From Rhodobacterales bacterium (lineage in GTDB: Bacteria; Pseudomonadota; Alphaproteobacteria; Rhodobacterales; Rhodobacteraceae): a stretch of 64,000 nucleotides of DNA. The translations under genes were made by a program, and so were the position numbers. Where the stretch lies: positions 1 through 64,000 of the forward strand of contig JAACUH010000055.1 in assembly GCA_009993005.1 (NCBI GenBank). Direction: 5' to 3'. Of this stretch, positions 51,746 to 60,502 are shown piece after piece. The notes beneath the pieces were generated by a model. The model saw nothing but the letters and a program-made list of their open reading frames with translations, searched no databases and had not been told where the DNA came from. Numbering within the stretch: position 1 is the stretch's first letter; the number at the start of each line of letters is the position of its first letter.

Positions 51746-52870
51746 TCAGCGCAGAAGCAAAGCGTCCTGCAACAGCGTCCGGACCGCCTCGCGCGGCACG
51801 TCCGAGGTGACGAAGGCCGCGCCGATCCCGCGCGCGAGGATGAAGCGCAGTTTGCCATCCACCACCTTCTTGTCCTGATCCATCAGCGCGAGCAGCGCGG
51901 TCGCATCGGGCAGGTCGCCGGGGATATCGGCAAGGTCGGTTTTCATCCCCATGGCGCGCAGATGGGCGCGCAGGCGGCTTGGGTCCTCTTGCGGGCACAG
52001 GCCCAGCCGCGACGACAACTCGAAGGCCAGCGCGCAGCCGATCGCCACACCCTCGCCATGCAAGAGCCTCGCGCCGTCATAGCCGGTCGCGGATTCGAGC
52101 GCGTGGCAGAAGGTGTGGCCGAGGTTGAGGAGCGCGCGTTCGCCCTGCTCGGTCTCGTCGCGCATCACGATGCCGGCCTTCATCTCGCAGGACCGGGTGA
52201 CGGCATGAACGCGGGCCACCATATCGCCGGCCAGCATCGCGGGGCCGTTCTTCTCGAGCCAGTCAAAGAAATCCGCGTCGCCCAGAAGGCCGTATTTCAC
52301 GACCTCGCCATAGCCGGCGCAGAAATCGCGCGCAGGCAATGTGGCGAGCAGCGCGGTATCGGCCAGCACCCGCACCGGCTGGTAGAATGCGCCGACGAGG
52401 TTCTTGCCCTGCGCGGTGTTGATCCCGGTCTTGCCGCCGACCGAGCTGTCCACCTGCGCGAGCAGCGTGGTCGGCATCTGCGCAAAGCGCACGCCGCGCC
52501 GGGTGATCGCCGCGGCAAAGCCCGCCAGATCGCCGATCACCCCACCGCCAAAGGCCAGCACCAGATCGCCGCGTTCGACCTTGCTCTCGAGCAGCCATTC
52601 CGTGGCGCGCGCGAGGTTGGCCCAGCCCTTGGTCGCCTCGCCCGCAGGCAGCGCGAGGTATTGCACCGCGATCCCGGAGGCGGCAAGACCTGCGACCAGC
52701 CGGTCGAGGTGATGCGCCGCGACCGTCTCGTCGGTGATGACGGCGATCCGGGGGCGCCGCAGGAACCTGCCGAGTTCGGCGCCGACCGTGTCGATCACCC
52801 CCGGCCCGATCACGATGTCATAGGCCCGGCCGGGCAGATCGACGCGCACCGTGGTGTGGGGCAGGGTCAT
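51746..52870 (-). CDS. aroB: 3-dehydroquinate synthase
   Basis: Second step of the shikimate pathway, NAD- and zinc-dependent. The 374-residue product has AFGGGVIGDLAGFAAA, PTTLLAQVDSSVGGKTGIN and the metal-binding LLNLGHTFCHALE and LLHGEGVAIG. The ATG at 52870 overlaps the aroK stop (ATGA). Confidence 0.96.
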   Translation of the reverse strand: MTLPHTTVRVDLPGRAYDIVIGPGVIDTVGAELGRFLRRPRIAVITDETVAAHHLDRLVAGLAASGIAVQYLALPAGEATKGWANLARATEWLLESKVERGDLVLAFGGGVIGDLAGFAAAITRRGVRFAQMPTTLLAQVDSSVGGKTGINTAQGKNLVGAFYQPVRVLADTALLATLPARDFCAGYGEVVKYGLLGDADFFDWLEKNGPAMLAGDMVARVHAVTRSCEMKAGIVMRDETEQGERALLNLGHTFCHALESATGYDGARLLHGEGVAIGCALAFELSSRLGLCPQEDPSRLRAHLRAMGMKTDLADIPGDLPDATALLALMDQDKKVVDGKLRFILARGIGAAFVTSDVPREAVRTLLQDALLLR

Positions 52871-53472
52871 TTCGGGGTCTCCATCACGTCGGGGCGGCTG
52901 GCGAGAAGCGCCAGCGCGCGGGTCGCGGTTTCGCTGATCGCATGGCTCGGCTCGACCTTGAGGTGCAGGTCGGCAAGCCGGTAGAGCGGCACGCGCGCCT
53001 CGAACAGCGCCACGAGTGTCCCGCGCGGGTCGGGTGTGCGCAGCAGCGGCCGGGTTTCCTTTTGCCGCACCCGGTCCCAGAGCGTGTCGATATCGGCATC
53101 GAGCCAGAGCGACACGCCGCGCGCGGCGATGGCCGTGCGGTTGCCCGGCTGGACAAAGGCGCCGCCCCCGGTGGACAGCACGCAAGGCGGGCCGGACAGC
53201 AGGCGCGCGATCACTTCCGCCTCGCGATTGCGAAAGAATGCCTCGCCGTCGCGGGCAAAGATCTCGGCGATGCTGGCGTTGGCCGCGGCCTCGATCTCGC
53301 TGTCCGAATCAATAAAGAGCGCGCCCAGCCTCGCGGCAAGCGCCCGGCCGATCGCCGTCTTGCCCGACCCCATCATGCCGACCAGAACAACGCTGCGCAG
53401 CAGACGCGGCGCGGTCGCTGTGGTGGCCGCAGCGATGGAAAGTGGCCTTTTCGGCTCTGTCTGGCGCTTCAT
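52867..53472 (-). CDS. aroK: Shikimate kinase
   Basis: Phosphorylates shikimate. The product is 201 residues with Walker A LVGMMGSGKTAIGRALA near 38, the DSDSEIE segment, and RNREAEVI and LSTGGGAFV. The ATG at 53472 follows a GGGGG tract. The N-terminal 28 residues before LLRSVVL look like an unstructured extension. The open frame runs further upstream without support. Confidence 0.93.
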   Translation of the reverse strand: MKRQTEPKRPLSIAAATTATAPRLLRSVVLVGMMGSGKTAIGRALAARLGALFIDSDSEIEAAANASIAEIFARDGEAFFRNREAEVIARLLSGPPCVLSTGGGAFVQPGNRTAIAARGVSLWLDADIDTLWDRVRQKETRPLLRTPDPRGTLVALFEARVPLYRLADLHLKVEPSHAISETATRALALLASRPDVMETPK

Positions 53473-53644
53473 CGGCCCCCGCTGCCCCGCCTTCGGCGGT
53501 CTGTTGCCGCCTGCCAATTGAAATATGCCCTTGAATGGCGTGATCTTGACGGAAAGACCATATATAAATGCGCGTGAGGCAGAAACGCACCCTCTGGTCG
53601 GCTCCTGTTTGTCGGGCACCGGGAATAACAAAAAAGGCCACAAC

Positions 53645-53797
53645 ATGTGGAAGCTCATCAAGGCGCTGCTTTATCTTGCGGTGGTGGCGGGAATCGCATT
53701 TGTGGGGTATGCCTATGTCGGGCCGGTGTTTTTTGCGGCGGATTTTGCGGCGCCAAGCCAGGTGATCAGACAGCCGGTAGCGCTCGACCTGGAGTAG
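53645..53797 (+). CDS. 50-residue single-span membrane protein
   Basis: Starts MWKLIKALLYLAVVAGIAFV, with one hydrophobic segment (about 5-30) and a short polar tail ending PVALDLE. Function unknown. It lies 3 nt before the next gene start and is divergent from aroK, so it likely forms a unit with the 519-residue protein and xerD. Confidence 0.6.
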   Translation: MWKLIKALLYLAVVAGIAFVGYAYVGPVFFAADFAAPSQVIRQPVALDLE

Positions 53798-53799
53798 CG

Positions 53800-55359
53800 A
53801 TGAAGGTTTTGCGAGAGCGGGTGATAGCGGCGGCGCTGGGTTGCCTGACGGCCGTCACAGCCGCGGCACAGCAAGACGGGACAGAGCCGTTGTCGGCCAT
53901 CGACTGGCTGTCGCAAAGCGTGCAGGCGCCCGAAGCGGTCGCCGCAGAAGGCGTGGCCCTCGACGAGCCGCCGGTCGCGACCAGCGCCGATACGCCCGAA
54001 ATCATCGTCACGCCGCTCGACCGGACTTCGCCGGACGCCACCGGCATCCTGTCGCCCGCCCAGACCGGCCTGCCGCGCAGTCTTTGGGCCAGCAGCGGCG
54101 AGGCCGTACTGGTACCACTGGTGCAGGCCGAGCGGGTCGATACGCTCCCGGCCCTGCAGGATCTGCTGGTCACGCTGATGCTGGCCGAAGCGGACCCGCC
54201 GGCCGGGGCCGGGGCGCAGGGTGCGCTCTTTCTGGCGCGGGTGGACAAGCTTCTGGATCTGGGCGCGCTCGACCCCGCGCAGGCCCTGCTCGAGGCGGCG
54301 GGGCCAGACAGCCCCGACCTGTTCCGCCGCTGGTTCGACGTGACGCTGCTCACCGGGACCGAGGACAGTGCCTGCGACGTGCTGCGTGACAAGCCGACCA
54401 TCGCCCCCACCTACCCGGCCCGCATCTTCTGCCTCGCGCGCAATGGCGACTGGACGGCGGCGGCGCTGACGCTGAACACCGCGCGCGCGCTGGGCGATGT
54501 CACCGCCGAAGAGGATGCGCTGCTGTCGCGGTTTCTCGACCCCGATCTGTTCGAGGGCCTGCCGCCCCTGCCGCCGCCGACCCGCACAAGCCCGCTCGAA
54601 TTCCGCATGCGCGAGGCGATCGGCGAGGGGCTGACCACCGCCACCCTGCCGCGCGCCTTTTCCCATGCCGATCTCCGCAACACGCTGGGCTGGCGAAGCC
54701 GGATGGAGGCGGCCGAGCGGCTGGCGCGCTTCGGGGCGATCCCGGTCAATACGCTGTTTGACATCTATCTGCTCAACACGCCGGCGGCTTCGGGCGGTGT
54801 CTGGGACCGGGCCGAGGCGATCCAGCGCTTTGACACAGCCGTGCGCGCGGGCGATCCCACCGCTGTTGCATCGGCCCTGCCCGGCGCCTATGCCGCGATG
54901 CAGGCGATCCGGGCCGAAGTGGCCTTTGCCCGCTTTTACGCGCCCGGCATCAGCCGGCTTCCGCTCAGCGGTCCTGCCGATGCGCTGGCCTACCGGATCG
55001 GCCTGCTGTCGCCCGAATACGAGACCGTCGCGCTTGCGCGCGCGCCCGTCACGCCAGAGGAACGCATCCTGCAAGCCATCGCGCGTGGCGAGGTCGAGGG
55101 CCTTGCGAGCGAGAACCGCCGCATCACGGCCGTGCTCACCGCATTCGGCACGCCGCCGCTGGCGGAACCGATGGCCACCCAGATCGCCGAGGGCAAGCTG
55201 GGCGAGGCGATCTTGCGGACTGTCGCCTTGTTCAATCAAGGGCTTGGCGGTGATCTTGCGGCCGTCACCGATGCACTGGCGCTGCTGCGCCATGTGGGGA
55301 TGGAGGATGTCGCGCGCCGCGCCGCGCTGCAGTTTCTCATTCTGGACCGCCCGACATGA
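53800..55359 (+). CDS. Exported 519-residue helical-repeat-like protein of unknown function
   Basis: Signal peptide MKVLRERVIAAALGCLTAVTAAA (about 1-23; quoted in parts MKVLRERVIAAALG and CLTAVTAAA), cleaved near AQQ. The rest is alanine/leucine-rich with paired helices and CARNGDWTAAALTLNTARAL-like text (CLARNGDWTAAALTL), which suggests a TPR-like solenoid. Cysteines near 199 (SACDVL) and 214 (FCLAR) may form a disulfide. I cannot name the family. Its ATGA overlap with xerD and place beside aroK is probably a conserved Rhodobacterales arrangement. Confidence 0.65.
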   Translation: MKVLRERVIAAALGCLTAVTAAAQQDGTEPLSAIDWLSQSVQAPEAVAAEGVALDEPPVATSADTPEIIVTPLDRTSPDATGILSPAQTGLPRSLWASSGEAVLVPLVQAERVDTLPALQDLLVTLMLAEADPPAGAGAQGALFLARVDKLLDLGALDPAQALLEAAGPDSPDLFRRWFDVTLLTGTEDSACDVLRDKPTIAPTYPARIFCLARNGDWTAAALTLNTARALGDVTAEEDALLSRFLDPDLFEGLPPLPPPTRTSPLEFRMREAIGEGLTTATLPRAFSHADLRNTLGWRSRMEAAERLARFGAIPVNTLFDIYLLNTPAASGGVWDRAEAIQRFDTAVRAGDPTAVASALPGAYAAMQAIRAEVAFARFYAPGISRLPLSGPADALAYRIGLLSPEYETVALARAPVTPEERILQAIARGEVEGLASENRRITAVLTAFGTPPLAEPMATQIAEGKLGEAILRTVALFNQGLGGDLAAVTDALALLRHVGMEDVARRAALQFLILDRPT

Positions 55360-56309
55360 CCCCCGCCGCACAGCCGATGGCGCTGTGGATATCGACCTTT
55401 CTCGCCGCGCAGGCGGCCGACCTCGGCGCGGCCACCAACACGCAACTGGCCTATGCCCGCGACCTGACCGATTTTGCCGGCTGGCTCGGGCACGACCGGC
55501 ATTTCGCCACGGCGACACAGGCCGATGTCGAAGGCTACCTGATCGCCTGCGAGGCGCAGGGGCTGGCCAAGGCCACGCGCGCGCGGCGGCTCTCGGCGAT
55601 CCGGCAACTCTTCCGCTTTGCCTTTGAGGAAGGCTGGCGCGACGACAATCCGGCGATCCGGCTCAAGGGGCCGGGCAAGGCTGCGCGCCTGCCCGGCACG
55701 CTGAGCCTCGCCGAGGTCGAGGCGCTGATCGCCGCCGCGCGCGCCCTGCCCCGCGACCGGCTGCGCAACACCTGCCTGATGGAACTGCTTTACGCCACCG
55801 GCATGCGGGTGAGCGAGCTTGTCGGCCTGCCGGTGGCGGCGGCGCGCGGCGATCCGCGGATGCTCCTGGTGCGCGGCAAGGGTGGCAAGGAACGGCTGGT
55901 GCCGCTGTCGCCCGCCGCCCGCGCCGCGACGCAGGACTGGCTGGCCGCGCGCGACGCGCAGGAGGCGGCGGCGCGCCGCGATGCCGGGGCCGCGCCGTCG
56001 AAATACCTGTTTCCCTCGCGCGGGGCCGCCGGCCATCTGACGCGCCACCGGTTCTTTACACTGATCAAGGACCTGGCGGTGCAGGCGGGCCTGTCACCGT
56101 CCCGTGTCACACCACATGTTCTGCGCCATGCCTTTGCCACGCATCTGCTGGCAGGAGGGGCGGACCTGCGGTCGATCCAGACGATGCTGGGCCATGCCGA
56201 CGTGGCCACGACCGAAATCTACACCCATGTGCTCGACAGCCATCTGCGCGATCTGGTGCAGGACCATCACCCGCTGGCGTTGCGGCGCAAGGCCACAACC
56301 CCCATCTGA
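55356..56309 (+). CDS. xerD: Tyrosine recombinase XerD
   Basis: Resolves chromosome dimers at dif with XerC and FtsK. The 317-residue product has an N-terminal SAM-like domain (about 10-95) and a catalytic domain with ATGMRVSELVGL (first R), HVLRHAFATHLLAGGADLRS (H..R; split HVLRHAFATHLLAG and GADLRS) and the tyrosine in TEIYTHV. It overlaps the upstream gene by 4 nt. Confidence 0.93.
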   Translation: MTPAAQPMALWISTFLAAQAADLGAATNTQLAYARDLTDFAGWLGHDRHFATATQADVEGYLIACEAQGLAKATRARRLSAIRQLFRFAFEEGWRDDNPAIRLKGPGKAARLPGTLSLAEVEALIAAARALPRDRLRNTCLMELLYATGMRVSELVGLPVAAARGDPRMLLVRGKGGKERLVPLSPAARAATQDWLAARDAQEAAARRDAGAAPSKYLFPSRGAAGHLTRHRFFTLIKDLAVQAGLSPSRVTPHVLRHAFATHLLAGGADLRSIQTMLGHADVATTEIYTHVLDSHLRDLVQDHHPLALRRKATTPI

Positions 56310-56378
56310 TGGCGCGCGCCTCTTGATGCAGGCCCGTCGCCCCCTCATAAAGAAGGGACCGCAAACCCAAGGACCCCC

Positions 56379-57680
56379 ATGGACAGCCCTCTGATCGACA
56401 GCGCCTTCTGGTTCACGGCCGGCGCCATCCTGCTGCTTCTGCTGCTTTCTGCTTTCTTCTCGGGGTCCGAGACAGCCCTCACCGCCGCCTCGCGGGGCAA
56501 GCTGCGTTCGGCCGCGGACCGCGGGTCGCAAGGGGCGCAGAAGGCCCTGCATGTGACCGAGGACAACGAGCGGCTGATCGGCTCGGTTCTTCTCGGCAAC
56601 AATGTGGTGAATATTCTCGCCACCTCTCTCGCCACCGCGCTGCTCACCCGGCTTTTCGGCGAGAATGGCGTGGCCTTTGCCACGCTGATCATGACGCTGC
56701 TGGTGCTGATCTTTGCCGAGGTGCTGCCCAAGACCTATGCCATCACCAACCCCGAAACCGTCGCCTCGCGCGTGGCCGCGCCGATCGCGCTGGTGGTGCT
56801 GGTCTTTTCGCCGCTGGTCGGCGCCGTGCGCGCGCTGGTGCGCGGCATCCTGTGGGTGTTCGGCGTGCGCGCCGACCCCGACAGCAACATCCTCGCCGTG
56901 CGCGAGGAAATCGCCGGCGCGCTGCAACTGGGCCATTCCGAAGGCATCGTGGAGAAAGAGGACCGCGACCGCATCCTCGGCGCGCTCGACCTGTCGGAAC
57001 GCACTGTCGAAGAGATCATGCTCCACCGCTCCGGTATCGAGATGATCGACGCCGATCTGCCCGCCACCGAGATCATGCGCCTGTGCCTCGAGAGCTCGCA
57101 CACACGGCTGCCCCTTTACAAGGACGAGCCTGAGAACATCGTGGGCGTGCTCCATGCCAAGGATCTGTTGCGCGCCATGCACCGCATGCTGCGCGACGAG
57201 AGCATCGACGCGGCCGAACTGGCGGCTTTCAACGTGCTCGATGTGGCGATGATCCCCTATTACGTGCCCGAAACCACGACGCTCGACGACCAGATGCGCC
57301 AGTTTCTCAAGCGGCAGACGCATTTCGCGCTGGTGGTCGATGAATACGGCGCGCTGCAGGGGCTGATCACGCTCGAGGATATCCTCGAGGAAATCGTGGG
57401 CGAAATCGCCGATGAATTCGACGAAATGCAGGACGCGCCCCTTGCCCAGTCCGAAGACGGGTCCTGGGTGGTCGATGGCGCCACGACGATCCGCGACCTC
57501 AACCGCCTGCACGACTGGTCGCTGCCCGATGACGAGGCGAACACGATCGCGGGGCTGGTGATCCACGAGGCGCAGATGATCCCCGCCGTGGGGCAGGTGT
57601 TCAGCTTTCACGGCTTCCGCTTCGAGATCCTCGAGAAAGAGGAAAACCGCATCGCAACCCTGCGCCTGCGCCAGCTCTGA
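56379..57680 (+). CDS. CorC/HlyC-family membrane protein with DUF21 and CBS domains
   Basis: A 433-residue protein. Three membrane segments of the DUF21 domain (about 8-145, SAFFSGSETALTAAS) precede a CBS pair (about 200-340, SHTRLPLYKDEPENIVGVLH split SHTRLPLYKDEPEN and IVGVLHAKDLL) and a C-terminal CorC-HlyC domain (ARDDGSWVVDG-like EDGSWVVDGATTIRDLN). Relatives are linked to magnesium or cobalt efflux; the ion is not shown here. Confidence 0.9.
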   Translation: MDSPLIDSAFWFTAGAILLLLLLSAFFSGSETALTAASRGKLRSAADRGSQGAQKALHVTEDNERLIGSVLLGNNVVNILATSLATALLTRLFGENGVAFATLIMTLLVLIFAEVLPKTYAITNPETVASRVAAPIALVVLVFSPLVGAVRALVRGILWVFGVRADPDSNILAVREEIAGALQLGHSEGIVEKEDRDRILGALDLSERTVEEIMLHRSGIEMIDADLPATEIMRLCLESSHTRLPLYKDEPENIVGVLHAKDLLRAMHRMLRDESIDAAELAAFNVLDVAMIPYYVPETTTLDDQMRQFLKRQTHFALVVDEYGALQGLITLEDILEEIVGEIADEFDEMQDAPLAQSEDGSWVVDGATTIRDLNRLHDWSLPDDEANTIAGLVIHEAQMIPAVGQVFSFHGFRFEILEKEENRIATLRLRQL

Positions 57681-57697
57681 GGCGATTCCGAACCGCT

Positions 57698-59257
57698 TCA
57701 GCGTGACTTGAACAGCGTGCCGAAGATCCCCCGCACGATCCGCCGCCCGGTGGTGCCCTTGAGCTCTTTGACCACGACCGAGGTCAGCGCATCGCCAAAG
57801 CCACCGCCACTTTGCGTGCTGCGGCTGCGCGGGCGGGGTGTCGCGGGCGGCTCGGCCCGGCTGCGGCCACCGTCATAACGGCGCGCATTGTTGAACTCGC
57901 GCTCTTCGGCCTTGGCCTGCGCCTCCTTGGCGCTTGCGGCTTCGGCCTCGGTGGCGGCCGCCAGCGCGCGACGCGCCAGCATCTCATGCGCCGAATCGCG
58001 ATTGATGCGGGTGTCATACTTGCCCGCCATCGGCGAGGCCGCCATGATCGCCGCCCGCGTCTGCGGCGCCACCGGCCCCAGTTGCGACGAGGGCGGGCGG
58101 ATCAGCGTCCGCTCGACCATCATCGGCACGCCCTTGGCGTCCAGCATGGAGGTGACGGCCTCGCCCGTGCCGACCTCGCGGATCGCGTCGGCGGTGTCAA
58201 AGCGCGGGTTGTCGCGGTAGGTCTGCGCGGCGCGGTCCAGTTCCTTGCGGTCCCTGGCGGTAAAGGCGCGCAGCGCATGCTGCACCCGGTTGCCGAGCTG
58301 CCCGAGCACCGCATCGGGCACATCGGCGGGGTTCTGGGTGATGAAGAACACCCCCACCCCCTTGGACCGGATCAGCCGCGCGACCTGTTCGACCTTGTCC
58401 ACCAGCGCCTTGGGCGCATCGTTGAACAGCAGATGCGCCTCGTCGAAAAAGAACACGAGCCTGGGCTTGTCCGGGTTGCCCACCTCGGGCAGTTCCTCGA
58501 ACAACTCCGACAGCAGCCACAGCAGGAAAGTCGCGTAGAGGCGCGGCGAATTCATCAGCGTGTCGGCGGCAAGGATCGAGATCACCCCGCGCCCATCGGC
58601 ATCGCACCGCATCAGGTCGGCCAGATCCAGCGCCGGTTCGCCAAAGAGCTGCGCACCGCCCTGGTTTTCCAGCACCAGGAGCGACCGCTGGATCGCCCCG
58701 ACCGAGGCCGTGGTGACATTGCCAAAGCGCAGCGACAGGTCCTTGGCATTCTGCCCGCACCACAGCAGGAGCGCCTGCAGATCCTCGAGGTCCAGCAGCG
58801 GCAGCCCCTCTTCGTCGGCCACGCGGAAGGCCACGTTGAGCACCCCCTCCTGGACATCTGTCAGCCCCATCAGCCGCGCGAGCAGGAGCGGCCCCATTTC
58901 AGAGACCGTCGCCCTGATCGGATGCCCCTGCTGGCCGAACAGGTCCCAGAAGGTGACAGGAAAGGCGGCGTATTGCAGATCGAGGCCGATCGTCCCGGCC
59001 CGTTTCAGGAACGCCCCGTGCAGCTTGCCCGCCGCATCGCCGGCGGCGGCCAGACCGGACAGGTCGCCCTTCACATCCGACAGGAACACCGGCACCCCGG
59101 CGGCCGACAGCCCCTCGGCGAGGATCTGCAGCGTGACGGTCTTGCCGGTGCCGGTCGCCCCGGCGATCAGCCCGTGCCGGTTGGTATGGCTCAGCAAAAG
59201 CTCCTGCGCGACGCCATACCCCTCACCGCCACCACCAATGAAAATGCTCTCGCCCAC
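57698..59257 (-). CDS. HerA-like ATPase (DUF853 family)
   Basis: A 519-residue P-loop ATPase of the HerA/FtsK type: the Walker A is [15 protein letters not shown] near 30-44, [10 protein letters not shown] near 273 is Walker B, and [15 protein letters not shown] follows. HerA homologues translocate DNA or protein, but the function of this bacterial branch is not known. The GTG at 59257 has AAGGAG at ideal spacing and gives [14 protein letters not shown]. The C-terminal third is charged and variable. Confidence 0.85.
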   Translation of the reverse strand: MGESIFIGGGGEGYGVAQELLLSHTNRHGLIAGATGTGKTVTLQILAEGLSAAGVPVFLSDVKGDLSGLAAAGDAAGKLHGAFLKRAGTIGLDLQYAAFPVTFWDLFGQQGHPIRATVSEMGPLLLARLMGLTDVQEGVLNVAFRVADEEGLPLLDLEDLQALLLWCGQNAKDLSLRFGNVTTASVGAIQRSLLVLENQGGAQLFGEPALDLADLMRCDADGRGVISILAADTLMNSPRLYATFLLWLLSELFEELPEVGNPDKPRLVFFFDEAHLLFNDAPKALVDKVEQVARLIRSKGVGVFFITQNPADVPDAVLGQLGNRVQHALRAFTARDRKELDRAAQTYRDNPRFDTADAIREVGTGEAVTSMLDAKGVPMMVERTLIRPPSSQLGPVAPQTRAAIMAASPMAGKYDTRINRDSAHEMLARRALAAATEAEAASAKEAQAKAEEREFNNARRYDGGRSRAEPPATPRPRSRSTQSGGGFGDALTSVVVKELKGTTGRRIVRGIFGTLFKSR

Positions 59258-59350
59258 GCACGGCTCCTTCGTTGTCCCGCGGCCACACGGCCGGTCCGGG
59301 CCAAAATACATTCTTAACATGTTCATGCCAGAGTGAAAGTCGTCGCTCTC

Positions 59351-59423
59351 CCATTGTCCTCCCGGGCGGGCGACATGACTTCCTCCCTGTCAGACTTGCC
59401 GCGCCTTCGGGCGCGGCTTTTTT
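59351..59423 (+). ncRNA. Candidate anti-Shine-Dalgarno small RNA
   Basis: A strong terminator (59398-59423, stem GCCGCGCC/GGGCGCGGC, six T) is not preceded by any plus-strand gene. Just before it, TGAC/GTCA (59376-59379 and 59389-59392) encloses the loop TTCCTCCCT, and TGTC/GACA (59355-59358 and 59372-59375) encloses another CTCCC. CCUCC loops of this kind occur in the Cuckoo/ar14 and CcsR small RNAs of alphaproteobacteria. The 5' end is a guess. Confidence 0.45.
59398..59423 (+). terminator. Rho-independent terminator
   Basis: Eight-to-nine-bp GC-rich stem with a TTC loop and six T residues on the plus strand. It is oriented away from the minus-strand HerA-like gene, so it must end some plus-strand transcript. 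Confidence 0.85.
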
Positions 59424-59719
59424 CTGCGCGCGGCGCATCGGATTTTCCGGTGAACCCGCGCTACGCACCCGGGTTTGAGATTGACGCCACCGGGGTCAGG
59501 TCGTAAAATCGTCACATAGTCGGCCAAGTCCGGCAGGGAGATAATGGAAGAGGAGACCGGCTCTGGTCCCCTCTTCTTTTGCTTTTGAGCCGCGCCTGCA
59601 CGCCGCGCCTTGCGTCGGCGGATCTGGGCGCGCCGCTGGACGAGACAGCATTTCCCACTGACACTGTCCCGCCCACATGCTAGACCGCGCCAACCATTGA
59701 CCATAGCGGGACAATTTCC
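59424..59719. other. Gap before the IalB gene
   Basis: About 295 nt without a protein gene. It holds the second terminator described at 59547, and little else recognisable. Confidence 0.5.
59547..59587 (+). terminator. Second terminator-like hairpin before the IalB gene
   Basis: GAAGAGG pairs with CCTCTTC, and ACC pairs with GGT inside, with TTTTGCTTTT after it. It lies 133 nt upstream of the IalB start, so it could end a short leader or a small RNA. Confidence 0.6.
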
Positions 59720-60382
59720 ATGCGTGACCAGCTCAAGTTCTTCTTCGCCGCCGCCCTGATCGGCTGCGCCTCGACCCTCGCGGCGCAAGAGACGGCGCCC
59801 CAGACACCGGCCCAGACACCGGCAGAAACTCCGGCCCAGACACCGGCCCAAACTCCGGCCGAAACCCCCGCGATCGACCCCGCATCCAACCTCTCGCTCG
59901 GCACGCCCGTTGACGAGGAAATCGCGGTCGGCCAGCAATATATCCGCGAAACCTTCGGCGACTGGGCCCTGCGCTGCCTGCGCGCGCCCGAGGGCGCCGA
60001 CCCCTGCCAGCTTTACCAGCTTCTCGAGGATGCCGACGGCAATGCCGTGGCCGAGATCAGCCTCTTTCCGCTGCCCGCCGGCAGCCAGGCCGCAGCCGGT
60101 GCCACCATCGTCGCCCCGCTCGAAACACTGCTGACCGAACAGCTCACCATCGCCGTCGATGGCAGCACCCCGCGCCGCTATCCCTTCACCTTCTGCAACA
60201 TGGGCGGCTGCGTCGCCCGCGTCGGCTTTACCGAAGCCGAAGTCACCCAGTTCAAGCGCGGCGCCCGCGCCACCCTGCGCCTCGTGCCGGCAGCGGCGCC
60301 CGACCAGAACGTGACGCTCGACATCTCGCTGATCGGCTTCACCGCCGGCTATGAAACCACCGGCACCACCAACGCCCAGTAG
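59720..60382 (+). CDS. Invasion-associated locus B (IalB) family exported protein
   Basis: A 220-residue exported protein. The signal peptide ends near residue 22 (CASTLAA, cleavage before QE). A spacer of TPAQTPAE-type repeats follows (about 26-52). The IalB domain (about 70-215) has FGDWALRCL, DPCQLYQLLED, FTFCNMGGCVARVGFT and a C-terminal FTAGYE. Cysteines are paired as in the family. IalB of Bartonella is linked to host-cell invasion; in environmental alphaproteobacteria the role is unknown. Confidence 0.88.
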   Translation: MRDQLKFFFAAALIGCASTLAAQETAPQTPAQTPAETPAQTPAQTPAETPAIDPASNLSLGTPVDEEIAVGQQYIRETFGDWALRCLRAPEGADPCQLYQLLEDADGNAVAEISLFPLPAGSQAAAGATIVAPLETLLTEQLTIAVDGSTPRRYPFTFCNMGGCVARVGFTEAEVTQFKRGARATLRLVPAAAPDQNVTLDISLIGFTAGYETTGTTNAQ

Positions 60383-60442
60383 CTGCTACCGGTGGGCGGG
60401 GGCTGGCGTCGTGCCGCCCCCAGCCCACAGGTCGCGGCCCCG

Positions 60443-60476
60443 GCTTCTCTGTGCAAGAAATACTCCCGCCGGAGGC
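60443..60476 (-). repeat. Convergent-gap repeat, copy D
   Basis: Read on the minus strand: GCCTCCGGCGGG, then AGTATTTCTTGCACAGAGAAGC (as parts AGTATTTCTT and GCACAGAGAAGC). It lies between the convergent IalB and FabF-like genes. Its 3' core equals copy C, and its 5' part equals copy B. Confidence 0.65.
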
Positions 60477-60502
60477 GCCTGCCCCGCCGCCAGTGCCGCC
60501 GC

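Noticed and set aside
55356-56309. Tyrosine recombinase considered as an integrase of a mobile element
   Set aside because: Sequence and neighbourhood match chromosomal XerD; no attachment repeats, phage genes or cargo around it.
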